A stretch of DNA of 17,079 nt from the NCBI GenBank assembly GCA_016763895.1, contig JAESSV010000068.1, positions 1-17,079 on the forward strand, written 5' to 3'. A program made the position numbers and the translations under genes. The stretch is from Magnetovibrio sp. GTDB taxonomy: Bacteria; Pseudomonadota; Alphaproteobacteria; Rhodospirillales; Magnetovibrionaceae. The notes under the pieces are model-generated. The model was not told the origin of the DNA and ran no database searches. It saw nothing but the letters and a program-made list of their open reading frames with translations. Below are positions 1 through 8,741 of the stretch, in pieces (the first letter of the stretch is position 1; every line of letters starts with the position of its first letter).

Positions 1-665
1 AGACTTTCCAAGGAATCCAGCGAAATCGCTTGGGATTCGTCAAACCGTCCAGCCACCGTGCGGCGTAAATCATGGACATGCCCAACCGAGCCCAGGCGCA
101 GGGCTAAATCTCGAGCTAATGCCCTGATATAAGTACCTTTTCCACAACAAACGTCAATCACGGCCAAATTGGGTTCGGCCATCTCGACCAAGGTCACGGA
201 TTCAATCCGCACGGTCCGGACCGGCATTTCGACGTCTTCATCGGCCCGCGCCCGTTTATAAGCGCGTTGCCCATCAATTTTAATGGCCGAATACACCGGG
301 GGGACTTGATCTATTTCGCCGAGAAATTCAGGCAGCACCGCTTGTATGTCCGCCGCTGTCGGGCAAACATCGGACGTATCGACCACTTCGCCTTCGACAT
401 CGTCGGTGGTGGTCGAAGACCCAAACCGCAGCCAACATCGGTACGCCTTGTCGCCATCCAACACAAAGTTCACGGTTTTGGTGGCTTCGCCCAAAGCGAT
501 CGGCAACAGGCCTGTGGCCAGGGGATCAAGGGTGCCCCCGTGCCCGGCTTTACGCGCATCCATCAACCATTTCACCTTGCCCACCACTTGGGAAGAGCTC
601 ATGCCTTTGGGTTTATCAATGATGAGCCAGCCGTGAATGGGCTGGCCTTTTTTACGCCGCGCCAT
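1..665 (-). CDS. truB: tRNA pseudouridine(55) synthase TruB (3' end cut by window edge)
   Basis: TruB converts U55 of tRNAs to pseudouridine in the T-loop. Reading the minus strand from the ATG at 665 gives MARRKKGQPIHGWLIIDKPKG, the usual TruB opening. It is followed by GHGGTLDPLATG with the catalytic Asp at about residue 47, then PPVYSAIKIDGQRAYKRAR and GKGTYIRALARDL, all TruB family motifs. About 221 residues are present; the family is about 300 residues, so the C-terminal part lies beyond position 1. An in-frame stop at 684-686 and a GGAG about 10 bases upstream support the ATG at 665. It is the last visible gene of the rimP-nusA-infB-rbfA-truB operon, 50 bp after rbfA. In this family rpsO and pnp often follow, but they are not visible here. 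Confidence 0.95.
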   Translation of the reverse strand, partial: MARRKKGQPIHGWLIIDKPKGMSSSQVVGKVKWLMDARKAGHGGTLDPLATGLLPIALGEATKTVNFVLDGDKAYRCWLRFGSSTTTDDVEGEVVDTSDVCPTAADIQAVLPEFLGEIDQVPPVYSAIKIDGQRAYKRARADEDVEMPVRTVRIESVTLVEMAEPNLAVIDVCCGKGTYIRALARDLALRLGSVGHVHDLRRTVAGRFDESQAISLDSLES

Positions 666-715
666 AATTACGTCGCTCCATATTTACCTCGCGCCATGCT
701 TATCTCGGCCACGGG

Positions 716-1153
716 CTATTCTTCCTCGTCTTCGTCTTCATCTTCGTCTTGAACAAGGTCACGGCCGACTTCTGGACGGTGCAACAATTCATCAATATGT
801 CCGGCTTCTTCAAACGAAGTGTCATGAAGAAAGCGCAGCGCAGGCGTGTGTTTCAATTGGGTTGAATGGGCGATTTCGTAACGCAGGAATTTAGCGGCCT
901 TGGCCAAAGCGACGATCACCTCGTGAATCTTTTCGGAGTCACCGCCGCCCAACGGCATGACGAAACACGTGGCATTTTTCAAATCAGGGCTAACGCTGAC
1001 TTCGGTCACCGTGACCGACGTTTCCATCAAAATGGGGTCGCGCAAATCGGTGCGCGACAACACTTGCACCAACGCATGGCGCACTTCCTCACCCACGCGC
1101 AATTGGCGTTGGCTGGGACCTTTGGCAGATACATGCTGACCGTGACGCGCCAT
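716..1153 (-). CDS. rbfA: 30S ribosome-binding factor RbfA
   Basis: RbfA binds free 30S subunits, assists late 16S rRNA maturation and is needed for cold adaptation. The 145-residue product has the KH-like RbfA fold signature: a RQLRVGEEVRHALVQVL helix, DPILMETSVTVTEVSVSPDL, then KNATCFVMPLGG and a helix with LRYEIAHSTQLKHTPALRF. It ends in a strongly acidic tail of alternating Asp and Glu (last ~12 residues), longer than in the E. coli protein of about 133 residues. The start is the ATG at 1153, 23 bp after the infB stop. Only a weak AGAG is seen about 10 bases upstream, so translation may be coupled to infB. Confidence 0.95.
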   Translation of the reverse strand: MARHGQHVSAKGPSQRQLRVGEEVRHALVQVLSRTDLRDPILMETSVTVTEVSVSPDLKNATCFVMPLGGGDSEKIHEVIVALAKAAKFLRYEIAHSTQLKHTPALRFLHDTSFEEAGHIDELLHRPEVGRDLVQDEDEDEDEEE

Positions 1154-1176
1154 AACAAATAGTCTCTAAATCAAGC

Positions 1177-3782
1177 TTATTCTTCGAGTTTGCGAGCGAC
1201 TTCAATTACGTTGAAGCATTCGATCATATCACCGGTTTTCAAGTCGTCATAATTCGCAAACGACATGCCACATTCCATGCCTTCTTTGACTTCCTTGGCA
1301 TCATCTTTGAACCGTTTCAACTGACTGAGCTCGCCTTCATGGATCACGACATCATCACGCAACAAGCGAACTTTTGAGCCTTTTTTGACCATGCCGCTGG
1401 TGATCATGCAACCCGCAACCTTGCCCACTTTGGACACGTTGAAGACTTCACGTATTTCGGCGTAGCCCAAAAATTCTTCTTTGAGCGTCGGAGCCAACAT
1501 ACCAGACAACGCGTTTCGCATATCGTCGGTAACATCATAAATAATTGAATAATAACGAATATCTACGCCATCACGTTTGGCAAGATCCCGTGCCTGAGCA
1601 TTCGCACGAACGTTAAAGCCAATGATAAAGCCGCCAGATGCACGGGCCAAGACCACGTCAGATTCGTTAATGCCACCAACCGCGCCGTGCAACACACGGG
1701 CCTTAACTTCGTCGGTGCCCATTTTGTTCAAAGCGCCCTGAATGGCTTCAAGCGAACCATGAACGTCGGCTTTGATGACCACCGGCAATTCTTCGGCAAC
1801 GCCTTCTTTGATTTTTTCAAACATTTGTTCCAGCGTGCCACGACCTGCCGCTACGGAATGAAGGGCGCGTTTTTTACGGGTCCTGTATTCGGTGATTTCG
1901 CGCGCTTTGGCTTCGTCCTCAACCACAATAACGTCATCACCGGCTTCGGGTGTGCCGTTTAGGCCCAGCACTTCGATGGGCATCCCGGGAACAGCCTCGT
2001 CAACTTTGTGACCATGATCATCGACCAACACCCGCACACGTCCCCATTCGGAACCCGCAACAAAGATATCCCCTTTGCGCAGGGTGCCGCGTTGAACCAA
2101 GGTGGTCGCAACCGAACCACGCCCTTGTTCCATTTTGGCTTCGACAATGACACCTGACGCAGGCGCATTTGGATTGGCTTTAAGGTCCAAGATTTCAGAT
2201 TGCAACAAAATCGCTTCTTCCAGCTTGTCCAAGCCGGTGCGGGCTTTTGCAGAAACTTCAACGGCCAAAACATCGCCGCCTATTTCTTCAACCACAATGT
2301 CGTGTTGCAACAATTCGGTCCGCACTTTGTTCGCATCCGCAGCCGGCTTGTCGCATTTGTTAATGGCAACAATAATCGGCACATCGGCAGCCTTGGCATG
2401 GTGAATGGCTTCGATGGTTTGCGGCATGACGCTATCGTCAGCAGCCACCACCAAAATCACAATGTCTGTGACTTTCGCGCCACGTGCGCGCATATCGGTA
2501 AAGGCCGCGTGACCCGGTGTATCAACAAAAGTAATTTTGTCGCCCGTTTCCATGGTCACCTGATACGCCCCAATGTGTTGCGTAATGCCCCCGGCTTCAC
2601 CTTCGGCGACATCCGTTGAACGCAAAGCATCCAACAGGGATGTTTTACCATGATCAACGTGGCCCATGACGGTCACAACAGGTGGCCGAGATATCAATGA
2701 GCCTTCTGGATCATCTTGTTCAGCCAGGTTTGTTTCAACATCAGATTCAGACACACGTTGGAGGTTGTGACCAAATTCGGTAACCACCAATTCAGCCGTA
2801 TCCGCATCAATGACTTGATTGACCGTCGCCATCACACCCATTTTCATCAGTTCGCGGATAACATCCACGCCCCGCTCGGCCATACGGTTGGCCAATTCTT
2901 TTACGGTGATGGTTTCAGGAACAACCACATCACGGATGATTTTTTTACCCGCCGCGCGTGCTTGTTGTTGTTGTTGTTTTTCTTTTTCGCGCTTGCGTTT
3001 GACCGAAGCCAAAGAATGCTGGCGCTCTTCGTTTCCGGACAACGCCGAAGAAATGGTCAGTTTGCCACCGCGACGTTTTTTATCGCCGCGCGTTGGGCGA
3101 TTGGGCTGGACCTTTTCGTTGCCCTTGCCTTTTTTGGTCTTTTTAGGCTTTTTATTTTCTTCACGGCCGCGATCGGTCGAAGGCTGAGGATCCGGCGCAC
3201 TCGCTGGGCGGGCTACGCGTTTTAATCCCGTTTTGGGAAGAATAGCTTTTGGGCTGGGAGCCTGACGAACCACAGGGGCTTTAGCAACAACAGGGGCTTT
3301 AGCAACAACAGGGGCGCTTTCAACACGGCAGCCTGAGACTTTTCAGCCTCAAGACGATCCGTTTCTGCCTTAGCTTCAGCATCTTTTTTGGCTTGTTGCT
3401 CGACCTGTTGCTGTTCTTGCTCAGCAGCGGCTTTGTCATCTTCAAGTTTACGTTTGTCTTCTTCGACTTGACGCAATTTTGCAGCTTCCAAGGCTTTTGC
3501 CCGCGCTTCGCGTTCGCTGTCGGTTAAGCTGTCATCAGAAGAGGTCGACGACGGAGTCTTAAACACATCGCTAGACTTTGAAATCGCATTCACTTGCGAC
3601 ATCTTGCCTGAGGAATCTTGAGCAAAGGAACGCTTTTTCTTCACCTCGACCGTGACCAGTTTGGATCGGCCATGCGAAAAGCTCTGTTTTACCGTACCGG
3701 CGTCAACAGTCTTATTCAGCTCGAGCTTGCCGGGACGCTTTAACGTCATCGGTTTTTTGCCAGTGGTTTTCGTATCGCTCAT
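1177..3782 (-). pseudogene. infB: Translation initiation factor IF-2, interrupted by one frameshift as sequenced
   Basis: IF-2 is the GTPase that brings fMet-tRNA to the 30S subunit and promotes subunit joining. The start is the ATG at 3782 (MSDTKTTGKKPMTLKRPGKL), with GGAG just upstream; this N-terminus with SFSHGRSKLVTVEVKKKR is typical of alphaproteobacterial IF-2. The first frame runs to about residue 152, then the frame changes near 3321-3330. The second frame, ending at 1177, holds all the essential domains: IF2_N ([19 protein letters not shown]), G1 GHVDHGKT (about residue 374 of the repaired protein), G3 DTPGHAAF, G4 NKCDKP, domain II and the C-terminal fMet-tRNA-binding part. Adding one base gives about 868 residues, a normal length. 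The break lies beside two 18-bp repeats encoding VVAKAP. A GTG at 3273 could start a shorter IF-2 form. The gene is essential, so it is likely functional in the cell or misread in this sequence. Confidence 0.9.
3275..3310. repeat. Two tandem 18-bp units inside infB
   Basis: The unit ggggctttagcaacaaca occurs twice without change (3275-3292 and 3293-3310), followed by a partial copy starting at 3311. On the minus strand it encodes VVAKAP in the IF-2 linker when read in the downstream frame. The infB frameshift lies about 10-20 bp beyond the end of this array. Confidence 0.95.
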
Positions 3783-3805
3783 ATCACTCCGCTCTTGAGC
3801 CTTGC

Positions 3806-4405
3806 TCAATCTTTCGGCCCGTCAGATGGTAAAATACCATTTAGGGACCGATGTGTTAGACCTGCAAGTTTGCAAGCTTCACTTAAAAAAATCTTCGCCA
3901 TCTTGCCCGGCCCAATCAGGGTGTGCACCGCATTATCGCGGCCAATGGCGTGGCCGATGTCTTCTGCCGTAAATAACGCGACCACCTGAACATCAGGAGC
4001 CAAACGTGTTATTTTTTCTCGTCCGTCCAGGGCACCGTCGCTCGCGTGCAACAACACCCCTTCGGGTTTATTTTTCAATGCCGCACGGACATTATCATAT
4101 CCTTGCGTCAAAATGCCGGCTCGTCGCGCCAAACCAATGCGATTTAAGCAACCCACCTGCAATTGATGAACAACTTGATCCACCAAATCGTCTGGCACAA
4201 CAACCCGAGCCCGGGCCGCGCGTGCAAATTTCTTTTTTGCACATGCCATTTCTAACATATCCTGCCGTGCGCTCAACCATAAACCCCGTCCGGGTAATTT
4301 ACCTTTGGCGTCAAACACCACTTGATCGTTTGGGCCCACGACAAAACGCAGCATATTATCTTTAAGATCAACCTCTCCCGAGGCAATACATTTGCGTTCC
4401 GCCAC
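3806..4405 (-). CDS. RNA-binding protein: YlxR (DUF448) domain fused to an L7Ae-like domain
   Basis: The 199-residue product begins MAERKCIASGEV and continues with LRFVVGPNDQ and GKLPGRGLWLSA, the YlxR/DUF448 signature found between nusA and infB in most bacteria. The C-terminal half (about residues 90-190), with NRIGLARRAGILTQGYDNVRAA and LLHASDGALDGREK, resembles the L7Ae/YlxQ RNA-binding fold. YlxR and YlxQ are separate genes in Firmicutes; the fusion is common in alphaproteobacteria. The start is a GTG at 4405 with AGG/GGA about 9 bases upstream. The same frame stays open back into nusA, but that part is antisense-like shadow sequence without YlxR similarity. It lies 28 bp after nusA and 23 bp before infB, so it is in the operon. 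A role in RNA binding (RNase P has been proposed for YlxR) is family knowledge, not shown here. Confidence 0.9.
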   Translation of the reverse strand: MAERKCIASGEVDLKDNMLRFVVGPNDQVVFDAKGKLPGRGLWLSARQDMLEMACAKKKFARAARARVVVPDDLVDQVVHQLQVGCLNRIGLARRAGILTQGYDNVRAALKNKPEGVLLHASDGALDGREKITRLAPDVQVVALFTAEDIGHAIGRDNAVHTLIGPGKMAKIFLSEACKLAGLTHRSLNGILPSDGPKD

Positions 4406-4433
4406 GTGAGCCAGTCCTACCTTAAGGCCTTGA

Positions 4434-6014
4434 TTAAGCCTCTTTACTTTCTTCAGCCGGTGCGTCTTCGCTTTCGCCAGTTGCACCGTCTTCATCTGCA
4501 AACCAATGCGCGCGCGCCGCCATAATAATGGCGTTCGACTCATCCATAGAAAGTTTAAACGTCGGCAACAAATCAACCAATTCATCACCCGCCAAATCGG
4601 CCAAATCGTCGCGGTCTTTGATTTCTTTTTCGCCCAGCGCCACAACCATTTCCAAAGACAGGCCTTCGACTTCAAGCAAGTCGTCCTTAACGCCAAGTTT
4701 TTGACGTTTGTCGTTGAGAATTTCTTCGCGGCTTTCCAGATAGCTCCGAGCGCGTTCGCGCAATTCAGCGCCAACGTCTTCGTCAAAGCCTTCGATGTCG
4801 GCCAATTCTTCGACGGGAACAAAGGCGACTTCTTCGATGGTGGTAAAGCCTTCGGTGACCAACAAGTGTGCGATCACGTCATCTACGTCCAACGCATCAA
4901 CGAACATTTTGGTGCGCGCGATAAAGTCTTGTTGACGACGTTCAGACTCATCAGCTTCGGTCAGAATATCGATGTTCCAGCCCGATAATTGAGACGCCAA
5001 ACGAACGTTTTGGCCACGACGACCAATCGCCAACGACAATTGATCATCGGGAACCACAACTTCGATGATATTTTTTTCTTCATCCAAAATGACTTTCATC
5101 ACTTCTGCCGGGGCCAACGCATTCACGATGAATGTGGCCTGATCGGTGGAGTATTGAATGATGTCGATTTTTTCACCTTGCAATTCGCCCACAACGGCTT
5201 GAACGCGAGACCCGCGCATACCGATGCACGGACCCACAGGATCAATAGAGCTGTCATGGCTGATCACGGCAATTTTCGCCCGCGATCCGGGATCACGCGC
5301 CGCCGCCATAATTTCAATAATACCGTCATAAATTTCGGGCACTTCTTGGACAAACAACTTGGACATAAAGTCGGGATGGGTGCGCGACAAAAAGATTTGC
5401 GGCCCACGAGTTTCTTCGCGAACATCCATAATGATCGCGCGGACACGATCACCCGTATTGAAATGTTCGCGGGGGATGGTTTCGTCCCGGCGCAACAAAG
5501 CTTCGCCGCGACCTAAATCGACAATAACGTTGCCGTATTCGATGCGCTTGACGGTGCCATTGATGACTTCGCCCATGCGATCTTTGAATTCTGCGAATTG
5601 ACGTTTGCGTTCCGCATCGCGGACTTTTTGCACAATCACTTGCTTAGCGGTTTGTGCGGCAATACGCCCAAAGTCGATGGGGGGCAACGGATCAACCAGA
5701 AACTCGCCCAGTTTAATATCTGATTTTTTACGTTGCGCGCGGGGCAGCGTCATTTGTGTAAAGTCATTTTCCAGCTCGTCGTCGGCCACCACTTCAAGAT
5801 AACGGGCCAGCGAGATTTCACCGGTGTTGCGATCGATGTGCGCGCGGATGTCATGTTCTAGCCCATATTTCGAACGGCCTGCACGTTGAATGGCTTCTTC
5901 CATGGCTTCCAAAACTTCGTCACGGTTGATGCCTTTATCACGGGCAACCGTGTCAGCAACGGACAAAAGTTCGGGGCGCACGTGCACTCCAGTGGTTTGG
6001 AAAGTATCGGTCAT
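4434..6014 (-). CDS. nusA: Transcription termination/antitermination protein NusA
   Basis: NusA binds RNA polymerase and nascent RNA, and modulates pausing, intrinsic termination and rRNA antitermination. The 526-residue product contains the N-terminal RNAP-binding domain (RPELLSVADTVARDKGINRD, EAMEEAIQRAGRSKYG), an S1 domain at about 148-212 (GEVINGTVKRIEYGNVIVDLG), KH1 with GPCIGMRGSRV at about 261-271, and KH2 with AIGRRGQNVRLA at about 329-340. Two C-terminal helix-hairpin-helix acidic repeats follow (VEELADIEGFDEDVG; LADLAGDELVDLLPTFKL), then an acidic tail. The ATG at 6014 overlaps the rimP stop as ATGA, which indicates translational coupling. Its own level may be controlled through the leader upstream of rimP. 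Confidence 0.97.
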   Translation of the reverse strand: MTDTFQTTGVHVRPELLSVADTVARDKGINRDEVLEAMEEAIQRAGRSKYGLEHDIRAHIDRNTGEISLARYLEVVADDELENDFTQMTLPRAQRKKSDIKLGEFLVDPLPPIDFGRIAAQTAKQVIVQKVRDAERKRQFAEFKDRMGEVINGTVKRIEYGNVIVDLGRGEALLRRDETIPREHFNTGDRVRAIIMDVREETRGPQIFLSRTHPDFMSKLFVQEVPEIYDGIIEIMAAARDPGSRAKIAVISHDSSIDPVGPCIGMRGSRVQAVVGELQGEKIDIIQYSTDQATFIVNALAPAEVMKVILDEEKNIIEVVVPDDQLSLAIGRRGQNVRLASQLSGWNIDILTEADESERRQQDFIARTKMFVDALDVDDVIAHLLVTEGFTTIEEVAFVPVEELADIEGFDEDVGAELRERARSYLESREEILNDKRQKLGVKDDLLEVEGLSLEMVVALGEKEIKDRDDLADLAGDELVDLLPTFKLSMDESNAIIMAARAHWFADEDGATGESEDAPAEESKEA

Positions 6015-6511
6015 GTATTTGGCTCCCGGGTTACAGCCGCGATCAATTCGTCGGTCAGCAACAGTTTCGCACGATATAAATCATCAAAAGGCAAAGCGAT
6101 GGTTTCACCCGCCTCGTTCTCAATTAAAACGGTGTCATTTTCACCCAGCCCCAAAAGACGCCCGGTGTAACGTTTGCGGCCATCTTCAAGGCCCTTGGAC
6201 AATTCGATTTTGGCATCAAAGCCCGCCCAAGATTCAAAATGTTTCAGCTTTGTCAACGGACGATCAATGCCCGGAGAGCTGACTTCCAAGGTAAACTCGG
6301 AAGAAATAGGGTCTTCGACGTCCAAAATGGTCGAAATGGCGCGGCTGACAGAGGCACAGTCTTCTACATCAAATCCAGACCCGTCGGCGCGTTCCGCCAT
6401 AATTTGCAACAAAGGCTCTCTGCTGCCTTTGACCATCACGCGCACGAGATCAAAGCCCAAGTCTTCGATCGTCGGGGCAATCATGGCTGCGATGCGCTTT
6501 GCTAAATCCAT
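6011..6511 (-). CDS. rimP: Ribosome maturation factor RimP
   Basis: RimP is needed for assembly of the 30S subunit. The 166-residue protein has the family pattern: an N-terminal domain with LGFDLVRVMVKGSREPLLQI and DCASVSRAISTILDVEDPI, then the hallmark FTLEVSSPGIDRPLTKLKHF at about residues 73-92, and a C-terminal SH3-like domain (YTGRLLGLGENDTVLIEN). The start is the ATG at 6511. It is the first gene of the rimP-nusA-ylxR-infB-rbfA-truB operon and overlaps nusA by 4 bp. The 177 bp upstream hold a structured leader (described separately). Confidence 0.97.
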   Translation of the reverse strand: MDLAKRIAAMIAPTIEDLGFDLVRVMVKGSREPLLQIMAERADGSGFDVEDCASVSRAISTILDVEDPISSEFTLEVSSPGIDRPLTKLKHFESWAGFDAKIELSKGLEDGRKRYTGRLLGLGENDTVLIENEAGETIALPFDDLYRAKLLLTDELIAAVTREPNT

Positions 6512-6577
6512 ACCTAAACGTCGTCCTTTAATGACTGAGACCTAAACCATCGGAAACAAAACGATATTTCAGGAAAC

Positions 6578-6612
6578 AAAAAAGGCGGGGCCCAATTCCT
6601 TGAGACCCACCT
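6578..6612 (-). terminator. Terminator-like hairpin in the rimP leader (attenuator or trmB terminator)
   Basis: On the minus strand AGGTGGG (6612-6606) pairs with CCCGCCT (6589-6583) with one G·U. After one mismatch, CTC/GGG extends the stem around the loop AAGGAATT. The hairpin is followed at once by six U (6583-6578), then GUUU. This is a standard intrinsic terminator. It lies 77 bp downstream of the trmB stop and 66 bp upstream of the rimP start. It may end the metK-trmB transcript, act as an attenuator for the rimP operon, or both. Confidence 0.75.
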
Positions 6613-6636
6613 CACATTCGATCCTGTCGAATTGAG
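6611..6636 (-). promoter_or_regulatory. Leader hairpin overlapping the terminator stem
   Basis: On the minus strand CTCAATTCGA (6636-6627) pairs with TCGAAT-G-TGAG (6621-6611), ten base pairs with a single bulged G and the loop CAGGA. Its 3' strand shares two bases (6611-6612) with the 5' strand of the terminator stem, so the two helices compete slightly at that edge. Its function is inferred only from position. Confidence 0.5.
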
Positions 6637-6654
6637 ACTTGTTAACTAGCGGAG

Positions 6655-6683
6655 GTTCTACACCCTTGCCCGGCCAGACGCAA
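6655..6683 (-). promoter_or_regulatory. rimP: Possible promoter of the rimP-nusA-infB operon
   Basis: On the minus strand a TTGCGT (6683-6678) and a TAGAAC (6660-6655) are 17 bp apart with a GC-rich spacer, a plausible but weak sigma70-type match directly after the trmB stop. Transcription would start near 6648 and read through the hairpin and terminator-like structure before rimP. This is inferred from sequence only. Confidence 0.3.
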
Positions 6684-6688
6684 GGCCT

Positions 6689-7390
6689 TTACGACCTGTT
6701 TTTTCGACGAAAGCACAAATAAACGCACTTATCGCCCTTGGCCAAGGCTTTTTCTTCATAACGGGTGCTGATCCAATCTTGGGGCGGTGTTTGCCAATCT
6801 TTGCACGTCTCGGCGGTCCATTCGAACTCATCATGGCGCATCAGGTGCGTTAAGGTCCAACGGATGTAGCCCATGTGATCGGACGCCACGCGCAATTCGC
6901 CACCGTCTTTTAACATCCGCGCAAAGTCATCCAAAATGTTGGTTTGAATGAACCGACGTTTGTGATGACGCGATTTCGGCCACGGATCGGGGAACAAGAC
7001 AAACACTCGGTCCAGGTCGGCGGTCTTAAACGTGGGGAATATTTGCCGCGCATCATCGCCATGAATGCGCACGTTTTCAAGGCCTGCCTCTTGAACCTGG
7101 GACAACAGTTTGGCAACGCCGTCGATAAACGGCTCACAACCCACAATGCCCACATTAGGGTGCGCGGCGGCTTGAGCCGACAGATGTTCACCACCACCGA
7201 AGCCGATTTCCAACCACAAAGCGTCGATATTGGCCGCGAAATGCGCGCGGGCCGGTTTTTCACAATCCATGGATATTTTGGGCAATAAATGCGCCATTAA
7301 GCGTTCGCGGGCGGGGCTCAGCTTTTTGCCTTGCCGCCGCCCAAACGAACGTAAATATCCAGGATCTTTGAGGTCTTGTGTAGACGTCAT
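6689..7390 (-). CDS. trmB: tRNA (guanine(46)-N7)-methyltransferase TrmB
   Basis: TrmB uses S-adenosylmethionine to form m7G46 in the tRNA variable loop. The 233-residue protein has the SAM-binding motif LWLEIGFGGGEH (about 58-69), IHGDDARQIFP, and the family hallmark FPDPWPKSRHHKRRFI at about 133-148. The chosen start is the ATG at 7390 (MTSTQDLKDPGYLRSFGRRQG); a TTG one codon earlier is possible. No clear ribosome binding site is seen and the metK stop is only 15 bp upstream, so coupling to metK is likely. The pairing with metK is apt, because MetK makes the methyl donor that TrmB uses. Confidence 0.96.
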   Translation of the reverse strand: MTSTQDLKDPGYLRSFGRRQGKKLSPARERLMAHLLPKISMDCEKPARAHFAANIDALWLEIGFGGGEHLSAQAAAHPNVGIVGCEPFIDGVAKLLSQVQEAGLENVRIHGDDARQIFPTFKTADLDRVFVLFPDPWPKSRHHKRRFIQTNILDDFARMLKDGGELRVASDHMGYIRWTLTHLMRHDEFEWTAETCKDWQTPPQDWISTRYEEKALAKGDKCVYLCFRRKNRS

Positions 7391-7405
7391 CAAATCAAAA
7401 CCCGG

Positions 7406-8599
7406 TTAGCATGCGGCTTTGATGGCATCCGCCAGATCGGTTTTTTCCCAAGAGAAACCACCGTCTTCAGTCGGTGTACGACCAAAGTGACCGTAGGTCG
7501 AAGTGCGCTCATAAATGGGACGGTTAAGCCCCAAATGCATGCGAATGCCCTTGGGCGAAAGATTGACCAAACCTTGCAAAATTTTCGACAATTTGTCTTC
7601 GTCAGCCTGGCCAGTGCCGTGGGTATCCACGTACACAGACAAAGGATGCGACACGCCAATGGCATACGCCAGTTGGATGGTGCATTTATCAGCAACACCC
7701 GAAGCCACAACGTTTTTCGCCAAATAACGCGACACATAAGCCGCCGAACGATCAACCTTGGTGGGATCTTTGCCAGAAAATGCGCCGCCGCCATGAGGCG
7801 CTGAACCGCCATAGGTGTCGACAATAATTTTACGGCCCGTAAGTCCACAATCGCCATCCGGCCCACCGATGACAAACTTACCGGTTGGATTGATGTAAAT
7901 TTCTTTGGCTTGCGGCATCCAACCGTCCGGCAATACTTTTTCAATATGCGGCATAACGGCGGCGATGACGTCGTCGGGTGAGCGGTCTTCGTCGTGTTGC
8001 GTCGAAACCACAACAGACGTCGCCCGAACCGGCTTGCCATCAACGTATTGCAAGGTGACCTGGCATTTGGAATCGGGTCCCAATCCTATGGACGGATTGG
8101 CATGACGTTCGTCGGCCATGGAGCGCAAGATTTCGTGGGACAAGAAAATTGGAGCCGGCATCAACACTTTGGTTTCGCGGCACGCATAACCAAACATAAT
8201 ACCCTGATCACCAGCACCTTCTTCGGTATCGACGCCCGTGCCTTCATCCACGCCCGCCGCAATATCAACGGATTGGGCATGCAAGTGGCATTCAAAACTT
8301 AGATCTTTCCAATGGAAACCGTCTTGTTCGTAACCAATTTCTTTCACGGCCGCGCGGGCGGCTTTTTCAAGAATAGACTTTTCCACGGTGCCGTCGGGAT
8401 GTACCAACGGTGATGGGCCGCGAACTTCGCCGGCCAGCACAATGCGGTTTGTGGTGGCAAGCGTTTCGCAAGCCACGCGCGCTTCCGGATCGGCTGCCAG
8501 GAAAACATCGACAACCACATCAGAAATGCGGTCGCAAACTTTGTCCGGGTGGCCTTCGGAAACAGATTCAGATGTAAATAAAAAATCGTTTTTTGACAT
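7406..8599 (-). CDS. metK: S-adenosylmethionine synthetase MetK
   Basis: MetK makes S-adenosylmethionine from methionine and ATP. The 397-residue protein begins [20 protein letters not shown], with GHPDK at 16-20, the substrate-binding [12 protein letters not shown] at 128-139 and the P-loop-like [19 protein letters not shown] at about 271-289. The length fits alphaproteobacterial MetK (E. coli is 384). The ATG at 8599 has GAGGA 7 bases upstream, which decides the start; the frame stays open 64 codons further upstream, but that stretch is leader and does not resemble MetK. The gene follows a terminator after the XRE gene, so it probably has its own promoter. A possible TTGATG...TATGTG pair lies at 8743-8714 (18 bp spacer, weak). 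The leader is about 110 nt and I recognise no known riboswitch in it. Confidence 0.98.
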   Translation of the reverse strand: MSKNDFLFTSESVSEGHPDKVCDRISDVVVDVFLAADPEARVACETLATTNRIVLAGEVRGPSPLVHPDGTVEKSILEKAARAAVKEIGYEQDGFHWKDLSFECHLHAQSVDIAAGVDEGTGVDTEEGAGDQGIMFGYACRETKVLMPAPIFLSHEILRSMADERHANPSIGLGPDSKCQVTLQYVDGKPVRATSVVVSTQHDEDRSPDDVIAAVMPHIEKVLPDGWMPQAKEIYINPTGKFVIGGPDGDCGLTGRKIIVDTYGGSAPHGGGAFSGKDPTKVDRSAAYVSRYLAKNVVASGVADKCTIQLAYAIGVSHPLSVYVDTHGTGQADEDKLSKILQGLVNLSPKGIRMHLGLNRPIYERTSTYGHFGRTPTEDGGFSWEKTDLADAIKAAC

Positions 8600-8741
8600 G
8601 AGATTATCCTCATTCAGTCGTTGATCCAAAGGATCAGGGCCGTTTGAGGGAGTCCTCGAAAACAATGCCCACTTAGCCTTTTTTAGTGTGGTGGCAAGCG
8701 ATCCAAATCCGTCCACATAACAATTGTTTCTTGTCGTCATC

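Noticed and set aside
3311..3330. Programmed ribosomal frameshift in infB
   Set aside because: No X-XXY-YYZ slippery heptamer and no evident downstream stimulatory structure at the frame change; a missing base explains it more simply.
3222..3809. Treating the two infB frames as two separate genes
   Set aside because: The first holds only the IF-2 N-terminal linker and the second lacks it; one added base makes a normal IF-2.
4406..4822. N-terminal extension of the YlxR-L7Ae gene into nusA
   Set aside because: The extension reads nusA DNA in another frame, is Lys/Trp/Leu-rich without YlxR similarity, and a GTG with a ribosome binding site at 4405 fits the family start.
4506..5516. Long plus-strand open frames opposite nusA (160 and 175 codons), and similar ones opposite infB, metK and lnt
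   Set aside because: They lie wholly antisense to well-identified genes, have no recognisable domains or ribosome binding sites, and show His/Asn/Phe-rich composition typical of mirrored frames.
8640..8700. SAM-II riboswitch in the metK leader, suggested by CTAAAAAAGG
   Set aside because: The GC-rich P1 stem and the pseudoknot partner needed for SAM-II are not found upstream; the SAM/SAH core is also absent.
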